From Mauremys mutica (Eukaryota; Chordata; Testudines; Geoemydidae): 64,000 nucleotides of DNA. The position numbers were made by a program, and so were the translations under genes. Under the pieces are notes generated by a model. The model saw only the letters and a program-made list of their open reading frames with translations, did no database searches and had not been told where the DNA came from. The DNA lies in assembly GCF_020497125.1 (NCBI RefSeq), contig NC_059080.1:71034618-71098617 (forward strand). Reading direction: 5' to 3'. This document shows, piece by piece, positions 24,401-39,400 of the stretch. Within the stretch, counting starts at the first letter, position 1. Each line of letters opens with the position of its first letter.

Positions 24401-27400
24401 ATGTTATCTTTGCAGAAATCCTAAGGCTAGAGAGTAAACAGTTCTTAAGCTGCTCTTTCAGCCAGGTCTATTGTGAGGTACAAGAATTGTGGTTGCTAAG
24501 GCATAGGTCTTCTTTAGAAATTTAGTTTCTACTTCTCTCATTTTCCTCACCTCCACTTGGTCTTTTTTCTGAGTATTTGGAATTAGTAGTTTATTATTTT
24601 GATTTTTTTTTGTATTGAATAACTTGTCATCTTTTAAATAGAAAAGGTTAGAACAATGTTTTTGTGCTTTTGCTACATACAGCACCTTGGTAAATTTGCT
24701 TTAAATAACCCAATGTTTTCCACAAGTCACAAGAAGAGGATTGATTTAGCTGTACTTTGTTGTAAATGAGAGTCAGTAATAGAATTTACTTTCCAAATGT
24801 TACATTTTTTCATCTGCAATAAGCTATTGTTGTATCTTCATCAGATCAGCAGATGGCACTGTGCAACTACAAAAAGATGGTGGTCAATCATATACTAGAG
24901 CAGGGGTGGGCAAACTTTTTGGCCTCAGGCCACATCGGGGTTGCGCAACTGTATGGAAGGCCGAGTAGGGAAGGCTGTGCCTCCCCAAACAGCCTAGCCC
25001 TCCGCCCCCTATCCACCCCTCCCAATTCCCGCCCCCCTCAGAACACCCAACTCATCCAACCCCCCTGCTTCTTGTCCCCTGATGCCTCCTCCCGGAACCT
25101 CTGCCCCCATCCAACCCCCCTGTCCCCTGATTGCCCCGACCCCTATCCACACCCTTGACCCCTGACAGCCCCCCCGGGACTCCCACCCCCTATCCAACCA
25201 CCCTTTGCTCCTCGTCCACTGACCACCCTCTTCCGGGACTCCCCGCCCTTAACTGCCCCCTGGGATCCCACCCCCTTATCCAAACCCCCTGCTCCCTGTC
25301 CCCTGACTGCCCTCCCGACCCCTATCCACATCCCCACCCCCTGACAGGCCCCCTGGGACTCCCACTCCTCCCTGTTCCGCATCTCCTGACTGCCCCCCAG
25401 AAGCTCTGCCCCATCCAACTGCCCCTTCCTCCCTGACTGCCCCCCAGAACATCCCGCTCCTTTACCCAACCCCCCTGCCCCTTTACCAGCAGCAGGAGCT
25501 CACAGCTGCAACACCCGGCCAGAGCTAGCTGCGCCCCCCACGCTGCCCAGCGGGAGCGGCGGGCCAGAGCACGGCCCGCGTGGTGGCAGGGGAGGGGCTG
25601 GGGTCTAGACTTCCCGGCCAGGAGCTCAGAGGACGGGCAGGACAGTCCCACGGGCCGTAGTTTGCCCACGTCTGTACTAGAGAGACAATGTTGGGTCTGA
25701 AAAAGAGCTATGTGGAGCTTGAAAGCTTGTTTCTTTCACCAACAGAAGTTGGTTCAATAAAAGATATTACCTTACACACTTTGTCTTTCTGGTATATGAC
25801 AGAAATATCCACAGAAAGAATGAATTTGGTCTTTGCTGGGGACAGATAGTGGTTGATTTCCCTTATTTAGCAATACAAGAGCCAGGCAAATCTGATCAGC
25901 ATTGGCTCATTTCCCATCTCTGTCTTCTTTGCTGTTTCCTATAATTGTGATCATGACTTTGTGTTAGACAACCAGCAGAGTAGCATGCTACTGTAGCAAC
26001 TGGATAGGCATTTGAGATTGTTCTATGGCGATGGCATGCTGCACTGTTCTGGAAATTTATCTCATGGACTGCTTTAGCCTAAATTACAGTACTGCTACAC
26101 ACATTCCCTGATATCACCTTAGGGTTTGGCATTTTGCACAGGCAACTCTCATTGACTTCAGATGGGTTCTCCAAATGGAGCAGTTATGTCTCTGGGCTTT
26201 TAACAAAAAAGGGCTTTGATACTGGGAAAAATGTTAGGATCTGAACTTGAACATAAATCTATCTAACATCCTTTCTCTCATTTGCTAATTGTCAGATACA
26301 TTTATGCTCTCACAAGGAGTTTATTTCTCACTACCAGTGCTGCCTGCATGGGGCCTTAAGAAAGCTTGAGATCAAATCTCCATACATTTCCATAATTATT
26401 TATGCTAATATGCATATATTTATATACTTGTGGGTGTTTGAAAAAAAACAAATTATTGTAATTTTCTACATCTTCATGGCCCATTTCCACTGCAGCAACT
26501 GTAGTGGCAGCTCTCTCTACTTTCCCTGAAGGGCAAAATCTCTCTAACTCATAAGTAGCCTCTCTCCCCCTCCTTGAGCTGTTCCATAACTATTTCTCCT
26601 CCATTTCTGTCAGTTCCTCCTCTAAGATCCCCAACCCTCCTGTCTTCTCTGCTCTGTGACAGAATTCTTATATTGTTTCCATTTTTACCCCTCTTTATCT
26701 CTGTCTCTCCATTTTCTCTGCTTAGCTGTTTGTAGTCAATGCTCTGCCCACAATTTCCTTGTCCTGTTCCCTAATCTTCTTTTCTATATTGCTTCTCTTG
26801 GTGGCTCTCCCTTCTTCAGATGGCCCATTCATTCCCTGCAAGTGTCTATGCCATGGAAGGGGTGAGAGGGAATCTGATAACCAGCAGAGAAAAAGACTAG
26901 CGGCAACTGGGAGGAAAAGCTATTAAAAAACAAAGAAACCTATGGCTGGCTGTTGACATAGAGGAGTTGCACAGAATCACAGGAAGCCAGAAATAACAGC
27001 AGGAAGCTGGAGGCTCTGCCTATATGCCAGAGATTAAGTAGCATTGCTTATTACACATTTCTCCTCCTTGGTCCTGCAGTGATGTTCTAATTGCTCATTT
27101 GTGACATCCCTTCATTTCAGTGTCAACAAATGGTGTGATTTTCACAAGTAAGGTTATGTGTAGGGCCCTACCTAATTCACGGTCCATTTTGGTCAATTTC
27201 ATGGTCATAAGATTTTAAAATTAATAAATTTCATGATTTCAGCTATTGTAATTGTAGGGGTCCTGGCCCACAAAGGAGTTGGGGGTTGCAAAGTTACTGT
27301 AGTGGTAGTGGTGTTGGTGTTTGTGGTATTGCTACCCATACTTCTGGGCAGCTGGAGAGTGGTGGCTGCTGGCTGGGAGCCCAGCTCTGAAGGCAGAAGT

Positions 27401-30400
27401 GAGGGTGACAATACTATACCATCCACCCTTACTTCTATGCTGCTGCCTAAAGAGCTGGACCCTCAGTCAACAGCTGCCACTCTCCGGTCACCAGCTCTGA
27501 AGGCAGCAGCGTAGAAGTAGGTTGGTTTAGGTTGGATATTAGGAAAAACTTTTTCACTAGTAGGGTGGTGAAGAACTGGAATGGGTTACCTAGGGAGGTG
27601 GTGGAATCTCCTTCTTTAGAGGTTTTTAAGGTCAGGCTTGACAAAGCCCTGGCTGGGATGACTTAGTTGGGTTTGGTCCTGCTTTGAGCAGGGGGTTGGA
27701 CTAGATGACCTCCTGAGGTCCCTTCCAACCCTGAGATTCTATGATTCTATGAAGTAAAGGTGGATGGTATAGTATTGCCACCCTTACTTTTGTGCTGCTG
27801 CTGGCAGATCACTACCTTCAGAGCTGGGCACCCGGCTAACAGCCACCGCTCTTCAGCCACCCAAATGTGATGGCAACACAGAAGTAAGGGTGGTAATACT
27901 GCGACCCTCCTAAAATAACCTTCTGACTCCCCTGCAACTCCCTTTTGGGTCAGGACCCCCAATTTGAGAAACACTGGTCTCCCCTATGAAATCTGTATAG
28001 TATAGGGTAAAGCACCCAAAAGACCTAATTTCATGGGGGGAGGCCAGATTTCATGGTCCATGATGTGTTTTTCATGGCTGTGAATTTGGTAGGGCCCTAG
28101 TTATGTTGGCACTATATAATAGGATCAAGCAGAAGCTGGTTTGTAAAGGATAAAAGTTTTATTGAAAGGCAAGTCATGTATAAGAATAGCCAGAGAAATG
28201 CAGAAAGTTGTTGGCAATGTAACTAATTTTATTCTTAAATATAGTGGCAGATTGATTTTAATTTGGCATTATTAATAATTAGGGCCTACCAAATTCACAG
28301 CCATGAAAAACGCATCATGGAATGTGAAATCTGGTCTTTTTGTGTGCTTTTACCATATACTATACAGATTTCATGGGGGAGACCAGCCTTTCTCAAATTG
28401 GGGATCCTGACCCAAAAGGGAGTTGGGTGTGTGTGTGTGTTTGTGTCACAAAGTGTTTGTGTCACAAAGTTATTTTAGGGGGATTGCGGTATTGCCACCC
28501 TTACTTCTATGCTGCCTTCAGTGCTGGGCGACCAGAGAGTGGTGGCTGCTGACTAAGGGCCCAGCTCTTCAGGCAGCAACGTAGAAGTAAGGGTAGTAAT
28601 ACCTTACCATGCCATCCTTACTTCTGTGCTGCTACTGGCAGTGGCTCTGCCTTCAGAGCTGGGCTCCCAGCCAGCAGCCGCTGCTCAGGTCTGAAGGCAG
28701 TGCTACTGCCAGCAACGGTGCAGAAGTAATGGTAGCAGTACTGCAACCTCCCGTACAATAACCTTGTGACCCCTCCCACAACTCCTTATTAGGTCAGGAC
28801 CCCTACAAGTACTACACTGTGAAATTTCAGAATTAAATAGCTGAAATCATGAAATTCACGATTTTTAAAATCCTATGACCGTGAAATTGATCAAAATGGA
28901 CCATGAATTTGATAGGGCCCTATTAATAATTATGACTTATTTAATAAATCTTTGCATATTGTGCCATAGGTATGTCTGACCGTTTATAGTTTATAGAAAG
29001 AATAAAGACAAATTGTCTCTGACCAAAAGATCTTACACAGTGTGTTTGAAAAGAGTTGGTTCCACAATCCAGGCAGTGGCTATATTTGAAATCTCCTCTC
29101 TGAATTTCATCCTGATGAGTTTCTCCATTCTGACATCTGCTTTTTAGAGATTCCACCAGTGTATTTCAAATCAGCAGTGATAAGACTTTTATTGTGGTGA
29201 ACCTCTCTCTTCCCATTTTTAAAAACGTCTTACACTTGTTGAAAGCATCTTACAATGTAAAAGTTAAAATTATTTCTTGCAAGTGGATGCAGTAGTTTGT
29301 AGTATATGGCTTAACAGCAAACACCAAAGAACAGTTGTTGAAGCACCTTGCAAGGAAGCCCTCACTCATGGTCCATAAGGGCCATTTATTTCTCCCACCC
29401 CTCCTGAAACTCTTAAGGTTCCTTCTCTGTTCTCAAAGAAGGCAGCACACAATGAAATACAGAGAGAGGACAGCTCGTTCAGGCCTTATGAACACTGAGG
29501 ATCTGCTTCAATCACAGCCATTTGTGGCCAGTGAATCAGAAGCGTAGCTGCACCACTGCAATTCCTAGTGAAGACAGAATTTTTCTGCATGAATTCTACA
29601 GTGGTAATTGCTCACACATGTTTTCTTTTGGCTGGGGATTAATGTATTACCGTCATAACTGCTCAGTAAGCATGACTAAAATGGGAAGAAAATATTGAGA
29701 AGAGTAGATATTAGGCTAGTTCAAAAACGCCTAGTAATTTGATTTTATTTGAAATTGCACCAAATCTTAATTTTCCTGTATTTCAGGTGCTTAGGGCACA
29801 TATATTGCCACTGACCAATGTAGCATTTAACAAATCTGGTTCCTGGTAAGTTTTCATTTTTAAATTCAAAATGCATAATTACTAATGGAAAACGATTTTT
29901 AATGTGGAAATTAAATAGTGACTTTCAGTGCTCATATCTATCCTGCAAACAAAATCCCTTTGTGTTATGATTGTATCTAAGCAGATGTAAGCATTTCATG
30001 TACCTGGATTTCAGACTTCTAAGGAAAAACCAAGGGGGCTGCAAAAAATGGTGGTGCGATTCAATTGGTGGCACTCTCTCCTCTCACATATGTTGGTGAT
30101 AGCTGCTGTATTCCAGCAGGATTAGCAGAAAGAAACACATTATAGTAAAGTGAATGTCACTGAAAGTGGGGTGAGGCTCAATATAAGTGGAGTGCAAGAC
30201 CGTTGAAATACATTTAAGCACTTTGGGACTTTCACTGTGAGTGAAGCTCAGCTGTAATTGACTTAATTGTTAGTTTATTAGGCTGTAACTATTTTTTTCT
30301 CTGTAATCTCTTCCGAAGGAAAGCCTAGCTTTTTAGTAGCAGAGAATGCATTGAGGACCGGTAATGTTATCTTTTAAAAAATATAATATTTAGTAAAATT

Positions 30401-33400
30401 TTGGAAATTGCTTGATTTAGAATCTGCCATGATCAGTATTCTCATGGATACCATGGAATGCAGGAAAACCATTGAGGGCCTGATGCAAAGTCCACTGAAA
30501 TCAATGGAAAGACTCCCCTTGACTTCACTAGGTTGTGGACCCAGGCCCTGAGAAAGTTTCTACTCTTCTGTAACTCATTTATCTTTCTTCATTTTAGCTT
30601 TATCACTGGAAGCTATGACAGAACATGCAAAATATGGGACACAGCATCAGGAGAGGAGCTACGTACATTGGAGGGACACAGAAATGTGGTCTATGCAATA
30701 GCTTTCAATAATCCCTATGGGTAAATAGGTTTTCAGAGTCTTTGAGACACCTTCTAGTTGCCAACATTGCTATGTTGCAAATATAGTTATCCTATAAACT
30801 TTAAAGTAAAATAGAGTAATGACAGCTTGTGTTGCTTTAGTTAGAATGATCAGCTTTTCCAGCATAACTGTCTTTTTAAGTCGGTTAATCCATTTAGTTA
30901 CATACTTTATTATCAAAGGTCTGACTTAGAAATTGGTCAGAACTGGTGAGTAATTGATAGAAGATCTTGAGGGTGCTGCTACATCAGTGTCGAATGTGAA
31001 TCTGCATATCTTTTATTTTCTACAGTAGTTATCTGGGTTAGATCAGAGCTAGCAGCTGTAGTGTAAAGAGAATATGATGTCATGTACAGAGGTTTCAGAA
31101 GTTTACATTAGTCAAGAGCGGCCTTCTTTATGAGAGAGTTTTGTGCTTCAAAAAGTAAACCATTCTCTTCTCTGTTACGCTTTTGTCCACACTCTACAGA
31201 AGAAGGTAGAAAGGAATTCTTATTTCCATTATCAAATATATTTACAGTTAAAAGTACATATTTAAGATCCGTGTGTGTGTGTGTATATATATATATGTAT
31301 GTATGTTAAGGACCCATTCTTAATGTGCTGAGCACTATTATTACTATTTCTATTACTTTTCAGTTTACATTGATCTGAATGAGAGTTGAGCCTACTCAGA
31401 ACCTAGCAGTACACCTCTACCCCATTATAACGTCACCCGATATAACACGAATTCGGATATAACACGGTAAAGCAGTGCTCCGGGTGGGCAAGGCTGTGCA
31501 CACCAGTGGATCAAATCAAGTTTGATATAACGTGGTTTCACCTATAAAGCGGTAAGATTTTTTGGCTCCCGAGGACAGCGTTATATCGAGGTAGAGGTGT
31601 ATTGTGATTTCTTACTTAAAACCACAAAGTGTAGGGTTATTTGATATTATCTGTATGGACCAAAGTCTGATGCAAATCTTTGTAGAGTAATCAGTAATCT
31701 GGATTCCAGATAGCACAAAACCAGATAATGAAGAAGTGGTAGATGGCAGATATTTTTTCATATTATAAGAGAAAATGAACCTGCTGACGACCTTTAGCTA
31801 GAGCTGAGCTAGAAATCTATTTCCAAAGAAAAATAACTAGTTTAACACCAATCATTAGGTTTCTATACTATGTCCATCACTATGGTATGTGAGCACCTAA
31901 TAGGGTTCATTATGAGACTATTTTAACAATTATTTGTGGTGAGTCACTTCATTTGGGCAAAATGAATGGTTGTGTAATTGCAAGAGGAAAAAGAAGGTTG
32001 AACAGACATTTAAAATATTTTACTGAGGAGAAGAGATTCCTGATTTCATAAGGTATGTCTACACTGCAATTAAAAACCTGCAGGTGGCCAGTTCTAAGGA
32101 GCTCAAGATAAGGGCTGTTTAACAGTGGTGTAGACACTAGGGCTGGAGCCAGGGCTAGGATCCTGCCTGTTGGGAGGGTCCCAGAGCTCGGGCTGCAACC
32201 TGGGCCCAAAAATCTACACTGCAATAAAACAGCCCCTTAGCCTGCGCTAGCTAGCACGGCCAGCTGCAGGTTTTTAATTGCAGCGTAGACATACCCATAG
32301 AGGTCAATGACAATACTCCCTTTGCCTTCATTGGGAGGATAATTAGATACTTAATGTAACTTTAGTGGTTTATCAAAGAAACAGACTAATATGGGGAGTT
32401 CCATGCTATTGGTCTTCCACTCTGTTAGGTTTAAATACAAATTGAGTATGGGATGAGTCCCAAGAAAGCCAGAGGGAGATGCTGTATACACACATACCTA
32501 CTATACCAGTAATCTAAGACAGTGTTTCCCAAACTCGAGATGCCGCTTGTGTAGGGAAAGCCCCTGGCGGGCCAGGCTGGTTTGTTTACCTACCCCATCC
32601 GCAAGTCCGGCTGATCGCGGCTCCCACTGGCCGCGGTGTGCTGCTCCAGGACAATGGGTGCTGCAGGAAGCAGCGGCCAGTACGTCCCGTGGCCCGTGCT
32701 GCTTCCAGCAGCTCCCATTGGAGTGGAGCAGTGAACCGCGGCCAGTGGGAGCCACGATCGGCTGGACCTGCGGACGCAGCAGGTAAACAAAACAGCCTGA
32801 CCCGCCAGGGGCTTTCCCTACACAAGCGGCATCCCAAGTTTGGGAAACAATGATCTAAGAGATCAGTGGTTGTTACTGAGGTGCAATGCCAATGTATATG
32901 AAACAACTTTGTAAGGCTGCACACATTTTGTGACTTTTAATAAGTCTGTTTGGATGTTCATCAGATGGTCTAGTCTGTGGTGTAAATTAGAGTGGCCAGC
33001 TTTGACAGCTTTGCACTGGTGGACAGGCACAAACCTGCCCCAATGTACACGGGAATTTGGCCCTGTCTTTTTAATTTGAAAATATAAATTAAATAGGCTG
33101 CAAAGAAAGAATGGCGCACCAGCAAATTTTTTGTTTTTCCCTTAATAAAACTTCAGTTTCTAAAAGGTGTATTGCAAGATCAAATAATCTGGCAGAATGC
33201 ATGTGTGTGCATTGAGGGAATTTACTATAACACAGCTACCCTTCCTCTCACACTGATTTTGGTCTGATGCCTGGTGTGGAAATGGGGCAGAATGACTTTG
33301 TAGAGTGTTGTACAACTGACCCAAGGAATGCAAATCTCTACAGTACCAGGCACAAATTTAGTCATAAAATATATCACTAATCTCTAGGCTTTTCATGAGA

Positions 33401-36400
33401 TGATTTGAAAAATATACTGCTTTGGTATATCAAGGATCATGTTGTATTGTGAATTCTTCAGTTTCTCTTTCTGCTATCTTTGATTTTTTTTTCTTTTTTT
33501 CTAAATAAAAGTGACTATTTTTCCACTTAGTGACAAGATTGCCACTGGATCTTTTGATAAGACCTGCAAATTATGGAGTGCAGAAACAGGAAAATGTTAT
33601 CATACCTTCAGGGGACACACAGCAGAAATAGTGAGTACCTGCATTACAATATTAAACCTTTGCATCCAATTGTATTTTCATATGCAGTACAATCTCGATT
33701 TTCCAGAGCTTAAGTCAAACTACTACTACTTTATAAGAGGATCTTTTCCTCTGATGTTTGTTAATTACACTGACAAAAACTGCTTGATTATCCAAAAGTT
33801 CTCGGTGTCATCTAGGACTTTGGTATAATCAAGATTGTCTCATAATGGTGTGTCTTTACTAAGGTGGGGTGGGAGAGCTTCTGCTCTTGTATTCAAACTC
33901 CCATAATGCTAAAACTCTACTATTTTAAAAACCTGCATCTAGATCTTTGTAATTAATAATGTTAACTTTCTCCCTATTCAATGCAGTGTGTATGTAGCCT
34001 TTCTCTCTATGCAAGCTGTGGGTGTCTTGAGGCACTGGCTGCATGGGAGAACTGGATCCTAAGAGAATTTATTTATGTATGCTGGGGACTTAGGGGACAG
34101 CTTGCAGCATAGAGAGCTAAAGCAAAGGAGCACCCATCTCTTAGGAACATAGGAATTACCATGCTGGATCAGGTTTATGGTTTATCTAGTTCAATATCCT
34201 ATCTCCAGCAGTGGCCAGTGCCAGATGCTTAAGAGGAAAATGCAGGAAACCCAGATATAGGTAGTTATGGGATAATCTGGCCCCCTGGGGAATCTCCTTT
34301 TAACCCCTATTATGTAAAGGTTGGCTAAAGCCAACCTAAAACTTTTGTTTAAAATATATTTACTACTATAATTGTGGGGTATATTCTCGATATCCAAGTA
34401 AATGTCCCATTGCTTTTTGAATGTTGCTAAATGCTTGGCTTCAGCAACAACCTGTGGCAATGAGTTTCACAGTCTGATTATGAATTGTGTGAAAGTACCT
34501 CTTTATATCATTTCTGAATTTTCAGTTTCATTGAATGTCCTCTTCTTTATGAGACAGGGAGAACAGAAGTTTCTGATTCACATTCTCTATACCATTCATT
34601 ATCAGTACATTTTTTCCATCTTCTCTTGCATTCTGCTGTTGTCTGTTCTGGTCCTGTTGCTCTTCACTCCCTCTCTCCCATGACTCTAGCTATATCACTC
34701 TCCTAGTGGAGAGACAGATCAGCTCCTGCCTGGCCTAAGGACCTATTCTCTCTTTGTTCTACATGGCCCTTTAACATCATTCCTGCCTGAATGAATGTTT
34801 GCCCCTTTTGTCCCATTATTCCAGTGAACTGCAGTATCACATATCATGAATGCATTGCTTGATGTCTGTTATGCCTCCCATTGGAGAGCATTTCTTATGC
34901 CTTTGAATTCAGTGTAACCTCCAGGTATAGCTGTGTACTCTGGGAGGTCTGTAGAGCCTCCATGAACTAGCAACAACAGAGGCTACTTTTTTCCTGCACT
35001 GACCCATATTGATCAAACTATTTGAGCATGTACAAAAAGGCATACCGTCAAGGAATAGAACACAACACTTTGTATCCAATTTGCAGAATATAATTCAAAT
35101 AATTTATTTTTCTCTCTTATTGGTTACAGTTTCCCTCTTTTGCTAAATGTTAAGAATTATTTTTGACTATTTAAAATTTGATATTTTTAATGGATTGCAT
35201 GTTAGAAAATTTCAGTTATGATTTCTCCCATAATTTGTTTACATTTTTGAAACAATACCCTTATTTTTCTGGAGCGTGATTTTTCTTTTTGATTCTTATG
35301 TTTGGCTTGTAAAATTATATGTACTAGAAAACCCCACTGAAACACTCATATTATATTTTTCTATAAAAATTGCCTTTTGATTTGTCATTCAATAGAGTAA
35401 AAAAGTATAGAAACTATGTGTGCATTGTAGGTTCAGCAGCTTAATTTGTAAGTTGCAAAAGTGAAAACTGGGCCTGAGAAGTTGCTGCTTTGCATCAGAG
35501 TACAGTAGCATTGGTATGTCTTGAAGTGATTTGTTTGTTCTCTGAGCATTTTGAAATGATTTCTCTTAACATGAACGATCTGATTTTTAAAAGGGTCTCA
35601 ACTCTGTCTTTGTGCCTACAAATCAGGTAATTAGATGTCTTAGGGCTTGATCAGTTTCCACTGACTTCAGTAGTAGTTGGATCGGGCCAAAAGTGCTATG
35701 AATTGTACCTGCAAATAATTAAGAATTATACCTGCAAAATCAGGTGCTGTTTCTCAACATCAGGCCCATAACCTTCAATAATTTCTAAAAGAGTAGATGT
35801 TAATTACACATGAACTGCTGCCACATGTCTATGCTATGTAGATTTGTTCAATAATGAAAAATGGAATATCATAATTGAAAATGCAACTAAGTTCCCAACA
35901 AATGTTTTCCTTTTCCCAAAGACATTTGTGTTCCTCATTAGAAGAACAACCATATCATATAGTTACTGAGGACTGGAAGCTGGCTACATCAGTCATTAGT
36001 GTGAGGACTGAGTTGGGGACTTTGTTGCATTTTTGCTCAAATATATACCTGTAATAAAAATGAGGTTGTATGTAAAAAAGGCTGTTTGAATATAGGGTTG
36101 GCATATGTGCCAATAAGCCTTTTTTAACACACACAATCATTTTTAAAGCAACTAGTTAGTTCAGTCCAGTAAGCTGTCCTCCAAAGCTTGTGTGCTAAGG
36201 ATTTGTTGCTTCTCTAATGAAATCTGTAGAAGGAACTGCAGCTGTAACATTATTCAAGTGCCATGACTGTATTTGTAGGTCACAAACTGTTAAATTGTAC
36301 TATTGCTGTGTTTTCAAATACAGATCCTGACCCCAGTTAGTTTTCAAAAAATTCATAGGAAGTTTATTGTTTCCCAATGTTTGTGTTACAGGTTTGTTTA

Positions 36401-39400
36401 TCATTTAATCTTCAAAGCACTCTGATAGCAACTGGAAGTATGGATACGACAGCCAAACTATGGGATATCCAGAATGGAGAGGAAGTGGTCATGTTAACTG
36501 TATGTTTGCATTCTTTATTGTTCTGAAGGTGTTTGGTTCTTTTTTAGTTCCTAATTGAATTAGATGGGGGTATAAATAGACTTCTTAATCATCCATTTCA
36601 GTATTTGCAGGCAAAGAATTTCTATTACTAGCTGAGTCACTTAGTTACTGTAGTTAAATAATTGATTACGAAAACATAAAGGGAGTAAGAAAGCTATGCT
36701 ACTTTATTAAAATCATAAAACCAGTTTAATCAAATGTCATACTTTCCCAATTCAATGTCACTACTGTCCTAGGCTAGAAAATATTGCTGCTCTCATTAAC
36801 ATAGTTTATCATTATAAGTACTGAACTGTAATTCCTGTGCAGCTGAGAGCTAATATAAAGTAATTTAAAAGGTGTTAATGCCTAGGATTATAGCGATAAT
36901 AGCTGCATCATTCATCTTCTGCATGATGTATGTAGAGAATTCAGTCAAGTCACCAAGTGCATTTAGAGTGTGAATTCTATTCTCTGTATTTGGCTTACTA
37001 GGATTCCACTATTTAAATATTTCTGCCTAAATGTTTAAAGTCACATCCTCATCCCTTTCCCAGGGCTGGTCTACACTACGGGGAGGGGATCGATCTAAGA
37101 TACGCAACTTCAGCTACATGAATAGCGTAGCTGAAGTCGAAGTATCTTAGATCGATTTACCTGTCGTCCTCACGGCACGGGATCGACGTCCGCAGCTCCC
37201 CCTGTCGACTCTGCTACCGCCGTTCGCGCTGGTGGAGTTCCGGAGTCAATGGGAGCGCTTTCAGGGACCGATATATCGCGATGAGACGCAATAAATTGAT
37301 CGCTACCCGCCTATACGGCGGGTAGTCTAGACGTACCCCCAAAGACTAAGTAAGGGGCAGCATGCAGGCTGCCTCCTTTGGTGTTCCTGGCCTATCGAGT
37401 AGACAAGGGACATTCTCCTCCTCACCCTTCTCTGCCTCCTTTGAACAGAAGTACGCCTGAGGGTGGGGGAACACAGAGAGGGAGCAGTAGAGACTGCAGT
37501 TGTCCTTTGCCTGTCAGCAGGAGACTCCATATGCCTTTTCTCTCATGCACACACACAAGGGGAAGTGACAATTTGGCCCTTAGTTTATTGTAATGAAAGC
37601 ATTCTCTCATTTAATGGTGAATAACTACTGTTCCATAGAAATTTGATATGAAAAAGACCTATTAGATCACAATTCTAATTCATTCTCCCTGTCATTGCAG
37701 GATTGTTCCCAGTGTTCTATTTGCTAGTACTTAAGTGGCATATGATATTAAATGCTATTGTAATATGGGCAGTGAGATTATACTGTGGAATAGTCAAAGT
37801 TATGCAAGACTAGACAAGAAACAAGAAAATTTACTACATTGTCAAGGAGGTGGACTATATGGCCTAATGGAAACAATCATTTCTGTGATTTTTGTATTCC
37901 TACTGTACAAATTAGGTATTGGACCTAAATATATCATTTATATTCTGAAGTACCTTTTTATTAATATTCTCTTAGGGGCACTCGGCAGAAATTATTGCAT
38001 TGTCATTTAATACCACAGGAGATAGGATCATCACTGGCTCCTTTGACCACACAGTTGCAGTGTGGGATGTTGGCACTGGCAGGTACTAAAGCATTCATAA
38101 GGTTGTTTTTGTATTGTGTGTTTTAATGACATCTTAAAGGGGCACTGTCAAATTCTAGGGCTTACAAATTCTAGACTTTCCAATTGGGCTTTGGTTTTGG
38201 GCACACCTGACCTCACCTTTACTTTTTCTCCTGTTTCCTTTGCTCTTCTGAGTAGCCAGGGTACTGAAATATGCAAAAAACATTCTCTCCAAATTCTGTA
38301 GTGTATAAGAGGCTTATATTTTTTTAAACGCCACCAGCTCACAAGAACTGAGCCATGCAGGCAGAGTAAAGGGGCCCTATATTTGTTATTAATGAATTAT
38401 TCGACTAGGAAAATATAATCTGTGTTGAAGCACTTGGTTTGGGAATTGATACATTTTACAGAAGCAAGAGACAGTTTTAAAAAAGGAAAGGTGTTTTTAG
38501 GACATGTTAAATTATGAGCAGTCAATCTTGCCAGTTTCTCCTTAATAAATATAGAGAGTGATTTTCTTCTCACTCTGGTTTTACATCAGTGTAAATCTAT
38601 TGACTTTCAAGGTCAGTTAAGTGAGAGGAGAATTTGGCCCTCTAACTATGGAGTTCAAGATTTTAAGATTATCATGCCAGTAAGAAGGGTCACTTCTTCA
38701 TTTAATAATGGCTAAAGTATTTGTGTCATTTAAATGTGAATGGCTGAATACTGGCTGGTTAATATTGTTTTCACAGGTCCTCTTGTTTTTTGAGCTGAGG
38801 ACTCAGTATAAATAACATTATGAACCAGTTGTCTAGATTACTGATAGAGGTGACTTGTTGTTAAGGTAAATATTCTGTTCCATTTTCATGGGAGATTTCT
38901 ATCTCCATGAAGTTGGATGGAATATCTCTAAAATTAGCATGCTTTGGAATTATTAAAATGAAGGGCGAATGCATACATCACATGGATACGATTGAAATAA
39001 CAAATATGATGATGTAACATCAAGACCACAAAGGCCATTTCATCTCTTCTGGGAGAAAAAATAATATGCATATACTAGATCATTTAAGGCCTCTGCTCCC
39101 AATAGTACGAGTTGAGACTCAGTGCCTCAGGCTCAGATGCACTTAGCACCTCACCAGATTGGGCCCTTTGGCAGTAATGTTATTGTATTCAGTTTGTTGT
39201 TATTGCAGGTATATTTTTTTTAACAGCTCTTTCTTCCATCTTCTTCGTGTTTGATCCTGCAGTGAAGTCGGAGTCTTAGTTTTTTAATGTTGCATTCTTT
39301 TTCTTCAGAAATGATTGAGATGTTACAGATTCAGCATTGTGATTTTACTTCAGGATCAAATAGCAGGAGATGGACTGTGAAGGAGGAAGCTCTTATTTAA

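Noticed and set aside
25143..25669. Pro- or Gly-rich frames on both strands
   Set aside because: Product of the C-rich tandem core of the hAT element at 24901-25674.
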